Of a DNA stretch of 64,000 nucleotides, positions 7,561-17,324 are shown one piece after another (position 1 is the first letter of the stretch; every line of letters begins with the position of its first letter). The DNA is taken from the NCBI GenBank assembly GCA_910583995.1, contig CAJTYW010000009.1, positions 1 to 64,000 on the forward strand, given 5' to 3'. A program made the position numbers and the translations under genes. The notes under the pieces are model-generated. The model searched no databases, was not told the origin of the DNA, and was given only the letters and a program-made list of their open reading frames with translations. The DNA comes from an uncultured Christensenella sp. GTDB taxonomy: Bacteria > Bacillota > Clostridia > Christensenellales > UBA3700.

Positions 7561-9870
7561 ATGATTAAAAGCATTATTAAACGTGATGGCAGAAAAGTTC
7601 CATTCAATTTGCAAAAAATTGCTGACGCTATTTTTAAAGCAGCAGCATCAGTAGGTGGTAGTGACCACGATACAGCTCTTGAGCTTGCAGTAGAAGCTTG
7701 TGAGTATTTGGAAAATCAAGGTAATGTGACTCCTACAGTAGAAGAAATCCAAAACGCAGTTGAAAAAACTTTGATTGAGAAAGGTCACGCTCAAACTGCA
7801 AAAAATTATATCTTGTACAGAGCTAATCGTACAAGAGCAAGAGAAATGAAAACTTCTCTTATGGAAATCTATAAAGATTTGACATTTAAAGATGCTAAAG
7901 ACAATGATATTAAAAGAGAGAATGCAAATATTGATGGCGACACTGCTATGGGTACAATGCTTAAATATGGTAGCGAAGGTGCTAAGCAATTTAACAAATT
8001 GTTTGTTCTTCGTCCTGAACACGCAAAAGCTCACGATGATGGCGACATTCACATTCACGATTTAGACTTTTTAACTTTAACAGAAACTTGCTGTCAAATT
8101 GATTTAATCAAATTGTTTAAAGGTGGTTTTTGTACAGGACACGGTTTCTTAAGAGAGCCAAATGACATAGCATCTTATTCAGCTTTGGCTGCAATTGCTA
8201 TTCAATCTAACCAAAATGACCAACACGGCGGACAAAGTATTCCTAACTTTGAGTACGCTATGGCAATTGGTGTTGCTAAATCTTACAAAAAAATATATAA
8301 GAAAAATTTGATTAAAGCTTTGGATATTTACGAAATTGAAAATCCAGAAGAAACAGCTGAAAAGTTAACTGCTGAGCTTAGCGAAAAAGGAATTGTTCCT
8401 GCTTTAGAGAAAGATGCTTATATGATAGAAGAAGCAAAAATGCTTGCGAAAATCGGTATTAATGATGAATTAATCAAGAAAATTCAAAAGTTTACTAAAA
8501 AATACTCTGAGCAAGAAATTGACCGTGCAACATACCAAGCAATGGAAGCATTTGTACACAACTTGAACACAATGCACTCAAGAGCTGGTGCACAAATACC
8601 TTTTAGTAGTATTAACTATGGTACAGATACAACTCCTGAAGGTAGACTTGTTATTAAAAACATTATGCTTGCTACAGATGCAGGTTTAGGTAATGGCGAA
8701 ACTGCTATATTCCCTATCCATATCTTTAAAGTTAAAGAAGGTATTAACTACAATAAACAAGACCCTAACTACGATTTATTTAAACTTGCAATAAAAGTAT
8801 CTGCTAAGCGTTTGTTCCCTAACTTCTCATTTATTGATGCTCCATTTAACCTTCAATATTATAAAGAAGGCGACTACAGAACAGAAATTGCTTATATGGG
8901 TTGTCGTACAAGAGTTGCAGGTAACTGCTATGACAAGGATAGAGAAATTGTTACTCAAAGAGGTAACTTATCTTTCACATCTATCAACCTACCAAGACTT
9001 GGTATACTTGCAAAAGGCGATATAAACAAATTTTATGAAATGCTTGACGAAAAGTTGAATTTAGTTTCTGACCAATTGATGGATAGATACAAGATTCAAG
9101 CTAAAAAGAGAGTTAAAAACTATCCATTCCTAATGGGACAAGGCGTATGGCTAGATAGTGAAAAACTTGATTACGAAGACGAAATCGGCGAAATTTTGAA
9201 ACACGGTACATTGTCTATCGGATTTATCGGACTTGCAGAATGTTTGGTTGCTCTAACAGGCAAACACCACGGCGAAGACGAAAACAGCCGTAAGCTAGGT
9301 ATGGAAATCATTAAACATATGAGAGACTTTACTGACAGACTTTGTGAAGAAACTCATTTCAACTACTCTGTTATCGCAACTCCTGCAGAAGGCTTATCAG
9401 GTAGATTTGTAAGAATAGATGCTAAAAAATTCGGTAAAATCAAAGGTATTACAGACAGAGAATATTATACAAACTCTTTCCACGTACCTGTATACTACAA
9501 CATTGGCGCTCTTGACAAAATTAAAATCGAAGCTCCTTACCACGCATTGACAAATGGTGGACATATCAGTTATATTGAACTAGACGGCGACCCACTAAAG
9601 AACTTAGATGCTTTTGAAGCTTGTGTTCGTTGTATGAAAGAAGCAGGTATTGGTTATGGTTCAATCAACCACCCTATCGATAGGGACCCTGTTTGCGGAT
9701 ATAATGGTATTATTGATAATGTTTGTCCTAAGTGCGGAAGAAAAGAAGGCGACGGCAAACAAAACTTTGAAAGAATTCGTAGAATTACTGGTTACTTAGT
9801 TGGTACTGTTGACAGATTTAACAATGCTAAACGTGCTGAAGTTAACGATAGAGTGAAACACAATGTGTAA
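7561..9870 (+). CDS. nrdD: Anaerobic ribonucleoside-triphosphate reductase, large subunit
   Basis: Class III ribonucleotide reductase. It makes deoxyribonucleotides from ribonucleoside triphosphates under anoxia using a glycyl radical installed by NrdG. An ATP-cone allosteric domain occupies about residues 3-95 (IKRDGRKVPFN at the start). The ten-stranded barrel follows. The C-terminal glycyl-radical loop RRITGYLVG places the radical at G744. A Cys knuckle (C712, C722, C725) just before it matches the structural zinc site region. Length 769 is normal. The start has AAAGGAG upstream. It is cotranscribed with nrdG (8-base overlap) from a promoter with NrdR-like boxes. The oxygen-sensitive enzyme fits an anaerobe. 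Confidence 0.97.
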   Translation: MIKSIIKRDGRKVPFNLQKIADAIFKAAASVGGSDHDTALELAVEACEYLENQGNVTPTVEEIQNAVEKTLIEKGHAQTAKNYILYRANRTRAREMKTSLMEIYKDLTFKDAKDNDIKRENANIDGDTAMGTMLKYGSEGAKQFNKLFVLRPEHAKAHDDGDIHIHDLDFLTLTETCCQIDLIKLFKGGFCTGHGFLREPNDIASYSALAAIAIQSNQNDQHGGQSIPNFEYAMAIGVAKSYKKIYKKNLIKALDIYEIENPEETAEKLTAELSEKGIVPALEKDAYMIEEAKMLAKIGINDELIKKIQKFTKKYSEQEIDRATYQAMEAFVHNLNTMHSRAGAQIPFSSINYGTDTTPEGRLVIKNIMLATDAGLGNGETAIFPIHIFKVKEGINYNKQDPNYDLFKLAIKVSAKRLFPNFSFIDAPFNLQYYKEGDYRTEIAYMGCRTRVAGNCYDKDREIVTQRGNLSFTSINLPRLGILAKGDINKFYEMLDEKLNLVSDQLMDRYKIQAKKRVKNYPFLMGQGVWLDSEKLDYEDEIGEILKHGTLSIGFIGLAECLVALTGKHHGEDENSRKLGMEIIKHMRDFTDRLCEETHFNYSVIATPAEGLSGRFVRIDAKKFGKIKGITDREYYTNSFHVPVYYNIGALDKIKIEAPYHALTNGGHISYIELDGDPLKNLDAFEACVRCMKEAGIGYGSINHPIDRDPVCGYNGIIDNVCPKCGRKEGDGKQNFERIRRITGYLVGTVDRFNNAKRAEVNDRVKHNV

Positions 9871-10351
9871 TTTAAGAATTGCAGGCTTAGTAAATGATTC
9901 AATTGTTGACGGCCCGGGTATGAGACTTACAGTTTTTTGCCAAGGCTGTCCACATAACTGCAAAGAGTGTCACAATGCACACACTCACGATTTTAAAGGC
10001 GGTTATGAAATTGATATTGATGAAATAATTACTAAAGCTAAAAAAAATAAACTGCTTAGCGGAATAACTTTTAGCGGTGGCGAACCTATGTGTCAACCAA
10101 AAGCTTTTCTTGCTCTTGCAAAAAGAATAAAGGCGGAAACAGACCTTAATATAATTTGTTACAGCGGCTATACACTTGAAGAATTGCAACAAATGAACAA
10201 TCCCGACATAAACGAATTGCTTGATACTTGTGACTGGCTTATTGACGGAAGATTTGTTGTGGAATTGAAAGATTTGACACTTCCCTTCCGTGGCAGCTCA
10301 AATCAGCGTATTATCGAATTAAAAAATAATACTATTGATTGGACAAGATAA
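9863..10351 (+). CDS. nrdG: Anaerobic ribonucleotide reductase-activating protein (radical SAM)
   Basis: Radical SAM activase that cleaves S-adenosylmethionine and abstracts hydrogen from the NrdD glycine. The [4Fe-4S]-binding CxxxCxxC motif is C29-PHN-C33-KE-C36. The SAM-binding GGE motif follows in TFSGGEPMCQP. Length 162 is typical. The ATG lies inside the last codons of nrdD (8-base overlap), so translation is coupled. A terminator at 10364-10395 ends the operon. Confidence 0.96.
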   Translation: MCNLRIAGLVNDSIVDGPGMRLTVFCQGCPHNCKECHNAHTHDFKGGYEIDIDEIITKAKKNKLLSGITFSGGEPMCQPKAFLALAKRIKAETDLNIICYSGYTLEELQQMNNPDINELLDTCDWLIDGRFVVELKDLTLPFRGSSNQRIIELKNNTIDWTR

Positions 10352-10363
10352 TTAATTTAACAT

Positions 10364-10395
10364 AAAAAGGAGTTTGAAATTCAAACTCCTTTTTT
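10364..10395. terminator. Bidirectional terminator between nrdG and the LRR lipoprotein
   Basis: A long inverted repeat AAAAAGGAGTTTGAA / TTCAAACTCCTTTTT centred on 10379 with A- and T-tracts on both flanks. It serves the convergent genes on either side. Confidence 0.85.
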
Positions 10396-10441
10396 ATTTA
10401 TGTTTTATTTACTAGTTGATATTTTTTACAAAGCGTTATTT

Positions 10442-12319
10442 TTAAAGCACATTGCCTGCTTTATCAAGAGTTCCGTCAGAACATTTTATAACATAACTGC
10501 CTGTTGTATAATTCCAATACTCACCTTTGTCAATTGCATTCCATTGTGCCATAGTGCCTTTAAATTCAATTGTCTTTAACTGAGTGCAGTTTGCAAAAGC
10601 TCCTGCTCCGATTTTTACTATATCCGCATAAAGTGTTATCTTTTCAAGCTTTTCATTGCCTGCAAACAAGTTTTCGCCAAGCTCGGTTATGTTGTACATA
10701 GCACTATTGTAATTAGTTGTTTGTGAAATAGTTATCTCTGTATTAGAGTATACCATTTCTTGATAAATCACACTTGCAGTAAGAGTTGTCGGGTCAAGAA
10801 TATAAGCAACAACGCCATCATTTTCTAATATAATTCTGCCGTCTTCTAGAGTATTACTACTTCCGCAATTCCAAATTACAGGGCGTCTAGTATCATTCCA
10901 ATCTTGATTCCAGCCTTGTGGTTTGCTACTTGCTTCGCATCTAATAATCAATTTTAAGCAACCGCTGAACACATAAGCACCTAGTCTTTCCACATTTTGC
11001 GGTATTACAATTTTACTTATTTTACTGCAACCTTGCAATGCTCCTGCACCTATATAAGTAATAGTTTTTGGGATTTCAAATTCATTTAAATTTATACATT
11101 CTGCAAAAGCACAATTACCTATTTTTTCAGTTGGAACAGCAATTTCATCAGAACTATTACGACGCCAATATATTTCGCTCAAATTACTGCAACCATAAAA
11201 CGCATAATCGCCTATCTCTTCAATATATCTATTGATATCAATTGCAGTTATTATATCATTTCTGTAAAAAGCATAGTTATCTATTTTTGTTACATTGTAA
11301 GTAGTTCCGTTATATTTTACAGCTGGTTTTAAATCGATATCGTCATTTGTTTGTGGTTGTTTTGCAATAATAGCGTGGTCACCTTTAACGCCATATTTTA
11401 CAATGTTGCTTTTCTCTTTTGTATTTACATTCTCATCATACTCTACAAAATAGATATATCCATCGTCTGCTATATCATTGTTATCACAATCTAAAACTAC
11501 AGGGAATCTGCTATTGCTATTTATTTGCCAATCATTAGTCCAACCGCTTTTAATTGATTTATCTTGCACCTTGATAGTGATACCATAGCATTCTTCAAAC
11601 ACCTGTTCTTCTATTACCATTACGCTTGATGGTATTGTAATTTCAGCAAGTCCTTTGCAACCATAAAAAGCTCTTGTTTCAATTGTAACAATTGATTTAG
11701 GAATATATACGCTAAGCAATGATACATTTGCGTAAAAAGCATTTTTAGCAATTATTGTTACAGGTTTTTTATCATAGTATTCTGCAATTACGACATCTTT
11801 AAGTGTCCCATCAAAATTACTATCAATACCTAGCAATTTATAAGACTTTCCGTCACTATTAAGCTCGTAAGCAAGTCCTTTACTACCTTCCTTGTAACTG
11901 CAGAATGTACATTCGCCATCTACAAATGTATGAGTGATTTCGTCTCTGTTAACTCCGCAATCAATATCACAATCATACCAGTGAGTTTCATTATGGTAAG
12001 ATATTTTATGGATATGTTTAGCACCACAGCCTGTGCAAACAAGATTGTCGTCAAAAGTATGAGCTACTTTGCTTGTAGCGTAACCACAAACGGAACATAA
12101 ATTCCAATGATAATCTTCGTCATTTTGGATTTTAAAGCTGTGGTTATCGTAATCACCTTTTTCCTTACAGCCTTTCTTTTCGCACTCGTGCCAATGGTGA
12201 GTTGCATCAGTTTGCCATTCATCTTTCCAATTATGTGTATGCTTGCAAGCCACCAAATTGGTTGTCATAGCAAGCACTAATATAATAACACTAAAAATTA
12301 TTAGTAGTTTTCTTTTCAT
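10442..12319 (-). CDS. Leucine-rich repeat (BspA-type) lipoprotein
   Basis: Surface lipoprotein of 625 residues. The signal peptide ends in lipobox LVAC (Cys25). Next comes a His/Cys/Trp-rich stretch (about 26-140) with repeated units such as HxHxW and HWxxC, which could bind metal or be disulfide-linked. From about residue 185 there are BspA-like leucine-rich repeats (LRR_5), for example AFYGCKGLAEITIPSSVMVIEEQVF and AFYGCSNLSEIYW, in three blocks separated by ~80-residue spacers containing GWNQDW-like motifs. Such proteins are adhesins or ligand-binding proteins in gut bacteria; the ligand is unknown. Good Shine-Dalgarno (AGGGG). Monocistronic, with its own promoter at 12357-12385. Confidence 0.85.
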   Translation of the reverse strand: MKRKLLIIFSVIILVLAMTTNLVACKHTHNWKDEWQTDATHHWHECEKKGCKEKGDYDNHSFKIQNDEDYHWNLCSVCGYATSKVAHTFDDNLVCTGCGAKHIHKISYHNETHWYDCDIDCGVNRDEITHTFVDGECTFCSYKEGSKGLAYELNSDGKSYKLLGIDSNFDGTLKDVVIAEYYDKKPVTIIAKNAFYANVSLLSVYIPKSIVTIETRAFYGCKGLAEITIPSSVMVIEEQVFEECYGITIKVQDKSIKSGWTNDWQINSNSRFPVVLDCDNNDIADDGYIYFVEYDENVNTKEKSNIVKYGVKGDHAIIAKQPQTNDDIDLKPAVKYNGTTYNVTKIDNYAFYRNDIITAIDINRYIEEIGDYAFYGCSNLSEIYWRRNSSDEIAVPTEKIGNCAFAECINLNEFEIPKTITYIGAGALQGCSKISKIVIPQNVERLGAYVFSGCLKLIIRCEASSKPQGWNQDWNDTRRPVIWNCGSSNTLEDGRIILENDGVVAYILDPTTLTASVIYQEMVYSNTEITISQTTNYNSAMYNITELGENLFAGNEKLEKITLYADIVKIGAGAFANCTQLKTIEFKGTMAQWNAIDKGEYWNYTTGSYVIKCSDGTLDKAGNVL

Positions 12320-12356
12320 ATATCCCCTCTAATAGATAAGTACATTTTACATTTTT

Positions 12357-12385
12357 ATTTTAACATATATTAATTAATAAGTCAA
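12357..12385 (-). promoter_or_regulatory. Predicted promoter of the LRR lipoprotein gene
   Basis: On the minus strand, TTGACT (12385-12380), 17-base spacer, TAAAAT (12362-12357), 38 bases before the ATG. Confidence 0.6.
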
Positions 12386-12419
12386 TTTTTAAAAATAAAA
12401 TATAACCATATACTGGCAT

Positions 12420-12462
12420 AAAAAAAGAATATATGCCTAAATTGGCATATATTCCTAATTTT
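12420..12462. terminator. Terminator after the MMPL gene
   Basis: 11-bp stem GAATATATGCC / GGCATATATTC (12427-12437 / 12444-12454). A 7-base A-run on the left acts as a T-tract for the minus strand, and there is a T-run on the right. Confidence 0.85.
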
Positions 12463-12471
12463 TTTAGTATT

Positions 12472-14751
12472 TTAATCGCTATTTTGAATGCTTAGGTCTT
12501 GTGTTTCATCTGCCTGCTCAACACTTCCTAATTGGTCGTTTGACACTAAATTATTATCTTCTGAAGTCTCAAGTTGTATCTTTTTATTTTTCTTAAGTAT
12601 CAATTTAATAGCGATTTTCGATTTAATTTTGCTAAAAATGTCGTTATTATTTGGCGGCTTTCGTGTTATTGCAATAAGCAATGCAGGAAGAACAAACAAT
12701 ATAAGCACGGCACTTATAATTGCACCCCTACCGATAAGCAAGGTAACTTGACCGATAATAGCATTTGTGGTTATTGCACAAACTGCTAAGCACAAAGCAC
12801 CAAGTATTGTTGCAGATGTTATGATTGACAAAGTGCTATCTTTTGTCGCCTTTAAGCAAGCTTGTTTTACAGGCATTGTTGCCATATTGCGCTTAAATTT
12901 AGTAGCAAGCAAAATTGCATAATCTACCGTTGCACCCATTTGAACGCTACTTATTATAATGTACGCCATAAAGTTAACTGGCGTTTGAATAATAAAGTTT
13001 AGGGCAAGATTTATAAATATACCAAACTCCACAACACCCATAAGTGCTAAAGAGTATTTTGCACTTCTAATTGAAAACATTAATATTAAGAATATTATAA
13101 CCGCACTTATAGCTGAAACCAAAGCAAAGTCTTTTGGGGTAACTACAGACAAATCATTTACCGCCTGTGCCATACCAGTAATGTAATAATTATCTCCAAA
13201 ATATTTGCCAAGCGTATCTCTGACATTTTGCAGCAAAACACCTTCTTCCGCCGATTCAGACTCTGTATTTATCATTAATGTATAAAGCACATAACCATTG
13301 TTTGCATAAGCCTTTAATGGCGAATTTTCTACATACGCAAGCAATCTTATTGCTTGAGACAAAGTATCCACCATTTCTTCAGGTGCTAATGAGTATATAC
13401 TGCTTACAACATTAACATTTTCTATTTTCTTAACATCTTCAATAAAAGCAAGATGGGTTTTTCCATTAGCGTTAGGGGCACAAATCAATATACTGTTACC
13501 CATTACTTCGACAACTTGTTGCACTTCGGTAAACTCAGACTTATCTTTTTCCATTTTCATATAGGAATAAGATATGCTAAGCCCGCAATAAATCATTGGC
13601 ACAAGTGCTATTAAAGCAATTGCAAGCATAGGCTTTCTTCCCTTTATGGCAACTTCCGCCGATTTTTGGAATTTAGGCAAATGCACAGGGTGTTCCAGTT
13701 TTGCGGTTGTTTTGCTTGTAAACAAAATAAGGCAAGGTTGCAATAACAAAACGGTAAGCATAGACATTAAAACGCCTTTTGCAAGCACAATACCCAAATC
13801 CGCACCAATACCAAACTGCATAAACATTAATGCTATAAACCCGCCGACAGTAGTAAGTGCAGATGCACAAACGGTGGATAATGTTTTTGGAATAGCTCTT
13901 ATCATAGCAGTTCTGTCATCAAAACATTTACGCCGCTCGTCCCTGAATGCGTGCATAAGGAATATCGAATAGTCCATTGATAACGCAAGCTGCAAGATTG
14001 CCGATGTCGCAAATGTTATAACAGAAACATCTTTTAGTATTATGTTTGTACCCATATTCAAAAAGACACTTATTGCTAAAGTTGTAAGCAAAATAACCGG
14101 CTCAAAATAGCTTGAAGTAGTTAACACCAATACCAAAATAGCTATCAAACAAGCAACTATCAAAAAATATGGCATTTCTTTAACAACTGTACCTAACAAG
14201 TTTGTTGATATTTCCGCACTGCCACCGACTGCATATTCCAAACCATAATCTTCAATTATCTTTTTTGTTTGTTTTAAAACATTGCTTGCTTCGTTAGTAC
14301 TTGATGCTACTGACATTTGCACCATTATTGTATAAATGTCATCTTTAGGGCAAAACAACTTTTTGACATCGGGATTGTTTTTAATTTGCTCAATTAATTC
14401 TTCTGCATCTATACCACCTATATTACCTATATCGCCAAAAGAATCCAATGTGCCATACCAAGTTATGCCGTTTTCTCTCACGCCGTCCAACGCCTGCATC
14501 TTTTTAGTAATTTCCGTCATTTGCCCTTCGCTTGCACCTTTAACGGCAACAATGGCATCACTTTCCATATCAAACAATTCTTTTAGTTTTGCATAACCTA
14601 CCGATGTTGTCATATCTTCAGGCAAATAGGATATAATGTCGGAATTTATAGGAACAAAAAACAAGCATATAATTGACGCTATTGTAATTACTAAAAATGC
14701 AATGCTGATTGCAAGTTTATGTTTTACAATAAATTTGGAAAACTTTTCCAT
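12472..14751 (-). CDS. MMPL/RND-superfamily transporter
   Basis: Polytopic membrane exporter of 759 residues with the two-fold repeat of the MMPL branch of the RND superfamily. Each half has one N-terminal helix, a large extracellular loop (about 35-190 and 400-530) and a cluster of five helices. The conserved proton-relay motifs are present in the fourth helix of each half: LSMDYSIFLMHAFRDERR and GATVDYAILLATKFKRN. Firmicute members export lipids, siderophores or toxic compounds; substrate unknown here. The last ~50 residues are a hydrophilic acidic tail. Strong Shine-Dalgarno AAGGAGGA. It stands alone between a terminator and an AT-rich gap, with no TetR regulator beside it. Confidence 0.88.
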   Translation of the reverse strand: MEKFSKFIVKHKLAISIAFLVITIASIICLFFVPINSDIISYLPEDMTTSVGYAKLKELFDMESDAIVAVKGASEGQMTEITKKMQALDGVRENGITWYGTLDSFGDIGNIGGIDAEELIEQIKNNPDVKKLFCPKDDIYTIMVQMSVASSTNEASNVLKQTKKIIEDYGLEYAVGGSAEISTNLLGTVVKEMPYFLIVACLIAILVLVLTTSSYFEPVILLTTLAISVFLNMGTNIILKDVSVITFATSAILQLALSMDYSIFLMHAFRDERRKCFDDRTAMIRAIPKTLSTVCASALTTVGGFIALMFMQFGIGADLGIVLAKGVLMSMLTVLLLQPCLILFTSKTTAKLEHPVHLPKFQKSAEVAIKGRKPMLAIALIALVPMIYCGLSISYSYMKMEKDKSEFTEVQQVVEVMGNSILICAPNANGKTHLAFIEDVKKIENVNVVSSIYSLAPEEMVDTLSQAIRLLAYVENSPLKAYANNGYVLYTLMINTESESAEEGVLLQNVRDTLGKYFGDNYYITGMAQAVNDLSVVTPKDFALVSAISAVIIFLILMFSIRSAKYSLALMGVVEFGIFINLALNFIIQTPVNFMAYIIISSVQMGATVDYAILLATKFKRNMATMPVKQACLKATKDSTLSIITSATILGALCLAVCAITTNAIIGQVTLLIGRGAIISAVLILFVLPALLIAITRKPPNNNDIFSKIKSKIAIKLILKKNKKIQLETSEDNNLVSNDQLGSVEQADETQDLSIQNSD

Positions 14752-14773
14752 AAACGTTCCTCCTTATGCTTGT

Positions 14774-14810
14774 TTTTCGATTTATCCCCACAAAAATCGA
14801 TACTAATATT
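14774..14810. repeat. Dispersed CGATTTTTG element, hairpin-like copy 3
   Basis: TCGATTT-ATCCCCAC-AAAAATCGATACTAATATT: a diverged paired form of the element (CGATTT...AAAATCG). It lies in the 215-base gap upstream of the MMPL gene, where no clear promoter was resolved. Confidence 0.35.
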
Positions 14811-14966
14811 TAGTTTTTCATTTTTGCACTAAAATTTTTAAAGTTTATACACTACAATGATTTTTTTAAATCATCATATTTTGCAATTTTTTGCTTTACT
14901 ATTAATACACTAACTTAAAATTAATAGCAAGCAAAATTTGCGGTTATTATACGCCTTTAAAAAGAC

Positions 14967-17324
14967 TTATCTTCTATTAAACTTATTTTGCAATTTCAAC
15001 AACAAATCATCAACACTTTGTTCAGGTTTTTTAGGTTTATTGTTGTTTTTGAAATTGTTATTTTTATTATTACCTTTATTACCAGCTTTAAAGTCTTTAT
15101 TTTTGTTTTTTTCCTTTCTGTCAAGCAATTTAGGGTCGCGTACAGTACTTTCTGACTTAGGTTTAGCATTGCTTGCACCCTTGATTGTAAGACTGATTCT
15201 GTTTTTAGCTTGGTCAACGCCAATAACTTTTACAGTAACAATATCACCAACAGTCAAAGCGTCTGATGGGTGTTTAATGTAATCGTTACTTATTTCACTA
15301 ATATGCACAAGTCCGTCTTGGTGTACACCAATATCCACAAACGCACCAAAGTCGATAACATTTCTTACAGTACCTACAATTTCCATACCTTCTTTTAGGT
15401 TTGAAATGTCAAGCAAATCGTCACGCAAAATAGGCTTTGGCAAGCTGTCACGAATATCTCTACCCGGTTTTTTAATTTCGTCAATAATATCTTCCAAAGT
15501 AGGCAAGCCAATGTTTAACTCTTTAGCTAGTTTAGCTTTGCCATAATTGTTGATTTTTTCTTCCAAATCACCAAGATTACCACTTGTAACATCTTTTTCT
15601 GTCAAAGAGAATGTTTCAAGCAATGCTCTTGTTGCAGCATAAGATTCAGGGTGAACGGAAGTGTTATCCAATGCTTCTACGCCGTCAGTTATTCTTAAGA
15701 AACCTGCACATTGTTCATACGCTTTAGGTCCAAGCTTTGGCACTTTTAAAAGTTGCTCTCTTGAAGTGAATGGACTGCTCTTTCTGTACTCAACAATATT
15801 TTTAGCAATTGCTAAGTTAAGTCCAGATACAAAAGACAACAATTTGTAAGATGCAGTATTCAAATCAACACCTACACTGTTAACGCAGTCTTCAACAACG
15901 CCTTCAAGTACTTCTGTAAGTCTCTTTTGTGGCATATCGTGTTGGTATTGTCCTACACCGATACTCTTAACATCAATTTTAATAAGCTCTGCAAGTGGGT
16001 CTTGTAATCTTCTGCCGATACTTACAGCACTTCTTAAAGATACGTCATACTCTGGGAATTCTTCTGCACCCAATTCACTTGCACTATATACAGATGCACC
16101 TGCTTCGTTTACAACCATATATTGAACAGGTCTGTCCAACTTTTTGATTAGGTTTGCAACAAATATTTCAGTTTCCTTACTTGCAGTACCATTACCGATA
16201 GAAATAACATTTACACTATGAGCTTTAATAAGAGCAGTTAACTTTTCTTCAGCTTCTTCTACTCTGCTTTGTGGTGGAGTTGGGTGTACAACACCTGTTG
16301 CAAGTACATTTCCGTTTTCGTCAAGCACTGCAACTTTACAACCTGTCCTGTAAGCAGGGTCCAATGCCAAAACCACATTGTTTTTTAGTGGTGGTTGCAT
16401 CAAAAGTGGTTTCAAGTTAGTCTCAAACATTTTGATTGCACCTTCATTTGCATTGTCTGTAAGCTCATTTCTTATTTCTCTTTCAATTGAAGGAAAAATC
16501 AATCTCTCATAGCTATCTTCTGTTGCTTCCAACATTAAGCTAGTAAACAAGCTGTCAGTATGCACATATTTTGTATTAATTATGTTTAGTGCTGTTTCTT
16601 TATCTAGCTTTAAGGTGACTTTTAGACAATCTTCTTTCTCACCACGGTTGATAGCTAGTATTCTGTGAGATGGAATAGCTTTGATTTTTTCGTTGTAGTC
16701 TTTGTACATACCAAAAATTCCGCCATTAGCATTGTCTTTTTCTTCGTCTAAAGTTGTAGAAATATCACCAATACCGACAAAAAGCTCTCTTAATTCTTTA
16801 CGGATTTCAGCATCGTCGCTTATACGCTCTGCAATAATATCCTTTGCTCCGTCATAAGCTTCTTTAATGCTATTAACGCCCTTTTCTTCGTTAACAAAAG
16901 GTGTAGCAATGGCAACCATATCGCCATCTTTCAAATCACTCATAACGATGTCTGCTAGTTCTGACAAACCTTTTTCGATAGCAACAGATGCTCTTGTCTT
17001 TTTCTTTTTCTTGTATGGACGATAAATATCTTCCACTTCAGTCATTGTCTCTGCCTTAGCAATGCTTTCAGCTAGCTCGTCTGTCCATTTGCCTTGTGAT
17101 TCAATGCTGTTTTTAACTTCTTCTTTTCTCTTCTCTAAATTTCTAAGATAAGTTAAACGGTCTGCAAACTTACGCAATGTTTGGTCGTCACAAGTGCCGT
17201 GCATCTCTTTACGATAACGTGCAATGAATGGTATTGTGCAGCCTTCGTCAATAAGTTTGATTATATTATCGCTATACTCCTGTTTTAATTGAAATTCTCC
17301 TGCTAATCTTTCGCTGATTATCAT
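14967..17324 (-). CDS. tex: Tex-family RNA-binding transcription accessory protein
   Basis: Cytosolic nucleic-acid-binding protein of the Tex (YhgF) family, thought to act in transcription and RNA processing. In order: N-terminal helical Tex region starting IISERLAGEFQLKQEYS, the YqgF/RuvX-like RNase H fold (NVVALDPAYRTGCKVAVLDENG), helix-hairpin-helix segments (LNTASYKLLSFVSGLNLAIAKNIV), and an S1 RNA-binding domain at about 630-705 (EGMEIVGTVRNVIDFGAFVDIG). Then comes an Asn/Lys-rich low-complexity linker and a conserved-looking C-terminal helix. The tail of ~65 residues is longer than in many Tex proteins. The ATG overlaps the stop of the acyl-CoA synthetase gene (ATGA), giving a two-gene operon. 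Confidence 0.95.
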   Translation of the reverse strand: MIISERLAGEFQLKQEYSDNIIKLIDEGCTIPFIARYRKEMHGTCDDQTLRKFADRLTYLRNLEKRKEEVKNSIESQGKWTDELAESIAKAETMTEVEDIYRPYKKKKKTRASVAIEKGLSELADIVMSDLKDGDMVAIATPFVNEEKGVNSIKEAYDGAKDIIAERISDDAEIRKELRELFVGIGDISTTLDEEKDNANGGIFGMYKDYNEKIKAIPSHRILAINRGEKEDCLKVTLKLDKETALNIINTKYVHTDSLFTSLMLEATEDSYERLIFPSIEREIRNELTDNANEGAIKMFETNLKPLLMQPPLKNNVVLALDPAYRTGCKVAVLDENGNVLATGVVHPTPPQSRVEEAEEKLTALIKAHSVNVISIGNGTASKETEIFVANLIKKLDRPVQYMVVNEAGASVYSASELGAEEFPEYDVSLRSAVSIGRRLQDPLAELIKIDVKSIGVGQYQHDMPQKRLTEVLEGVVEDCVNSVGVDLNTASYKLLSFVSGLNLAIAKNIVEYRKSSPFTSREQLLKVPKLGPKAYEQCAGFLRITDGVEALDNTSVHPESYAATRALLETFSLTEKDVTSGNLGDLEEKINNYGKAKLAKELNIGLPTLEDIIDEIKKPGRDIRDSLPKPILRDDLLDISNLKEGMEIVGTVRNVIDFGAFVDIGVHQDGLVHISEISNDYIKHPSDALTVGDIVTVKVIGVDQAKNRISLTIKGASNAKPKSESTVRDPKLLDRKEKNKNKDFKAGNKGNNKNNNFKNNNKPKKPEQSVDDLLLKLQNKFNRR

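Noticed and set aside
7648..8058. 136-codon open frame on the minus strand inside nrdD
   Set aside because: Antisense shadow of a strongly conserved gene; Cys/Ile/Phe-rich composition and no ribosome site.
12488..12789. Overlapping short open frames on the plus strand inside the MMPL gene
   Set aside because: Antisense to the cytosolic tail of a clear gene, with no ribosome sites or homology.
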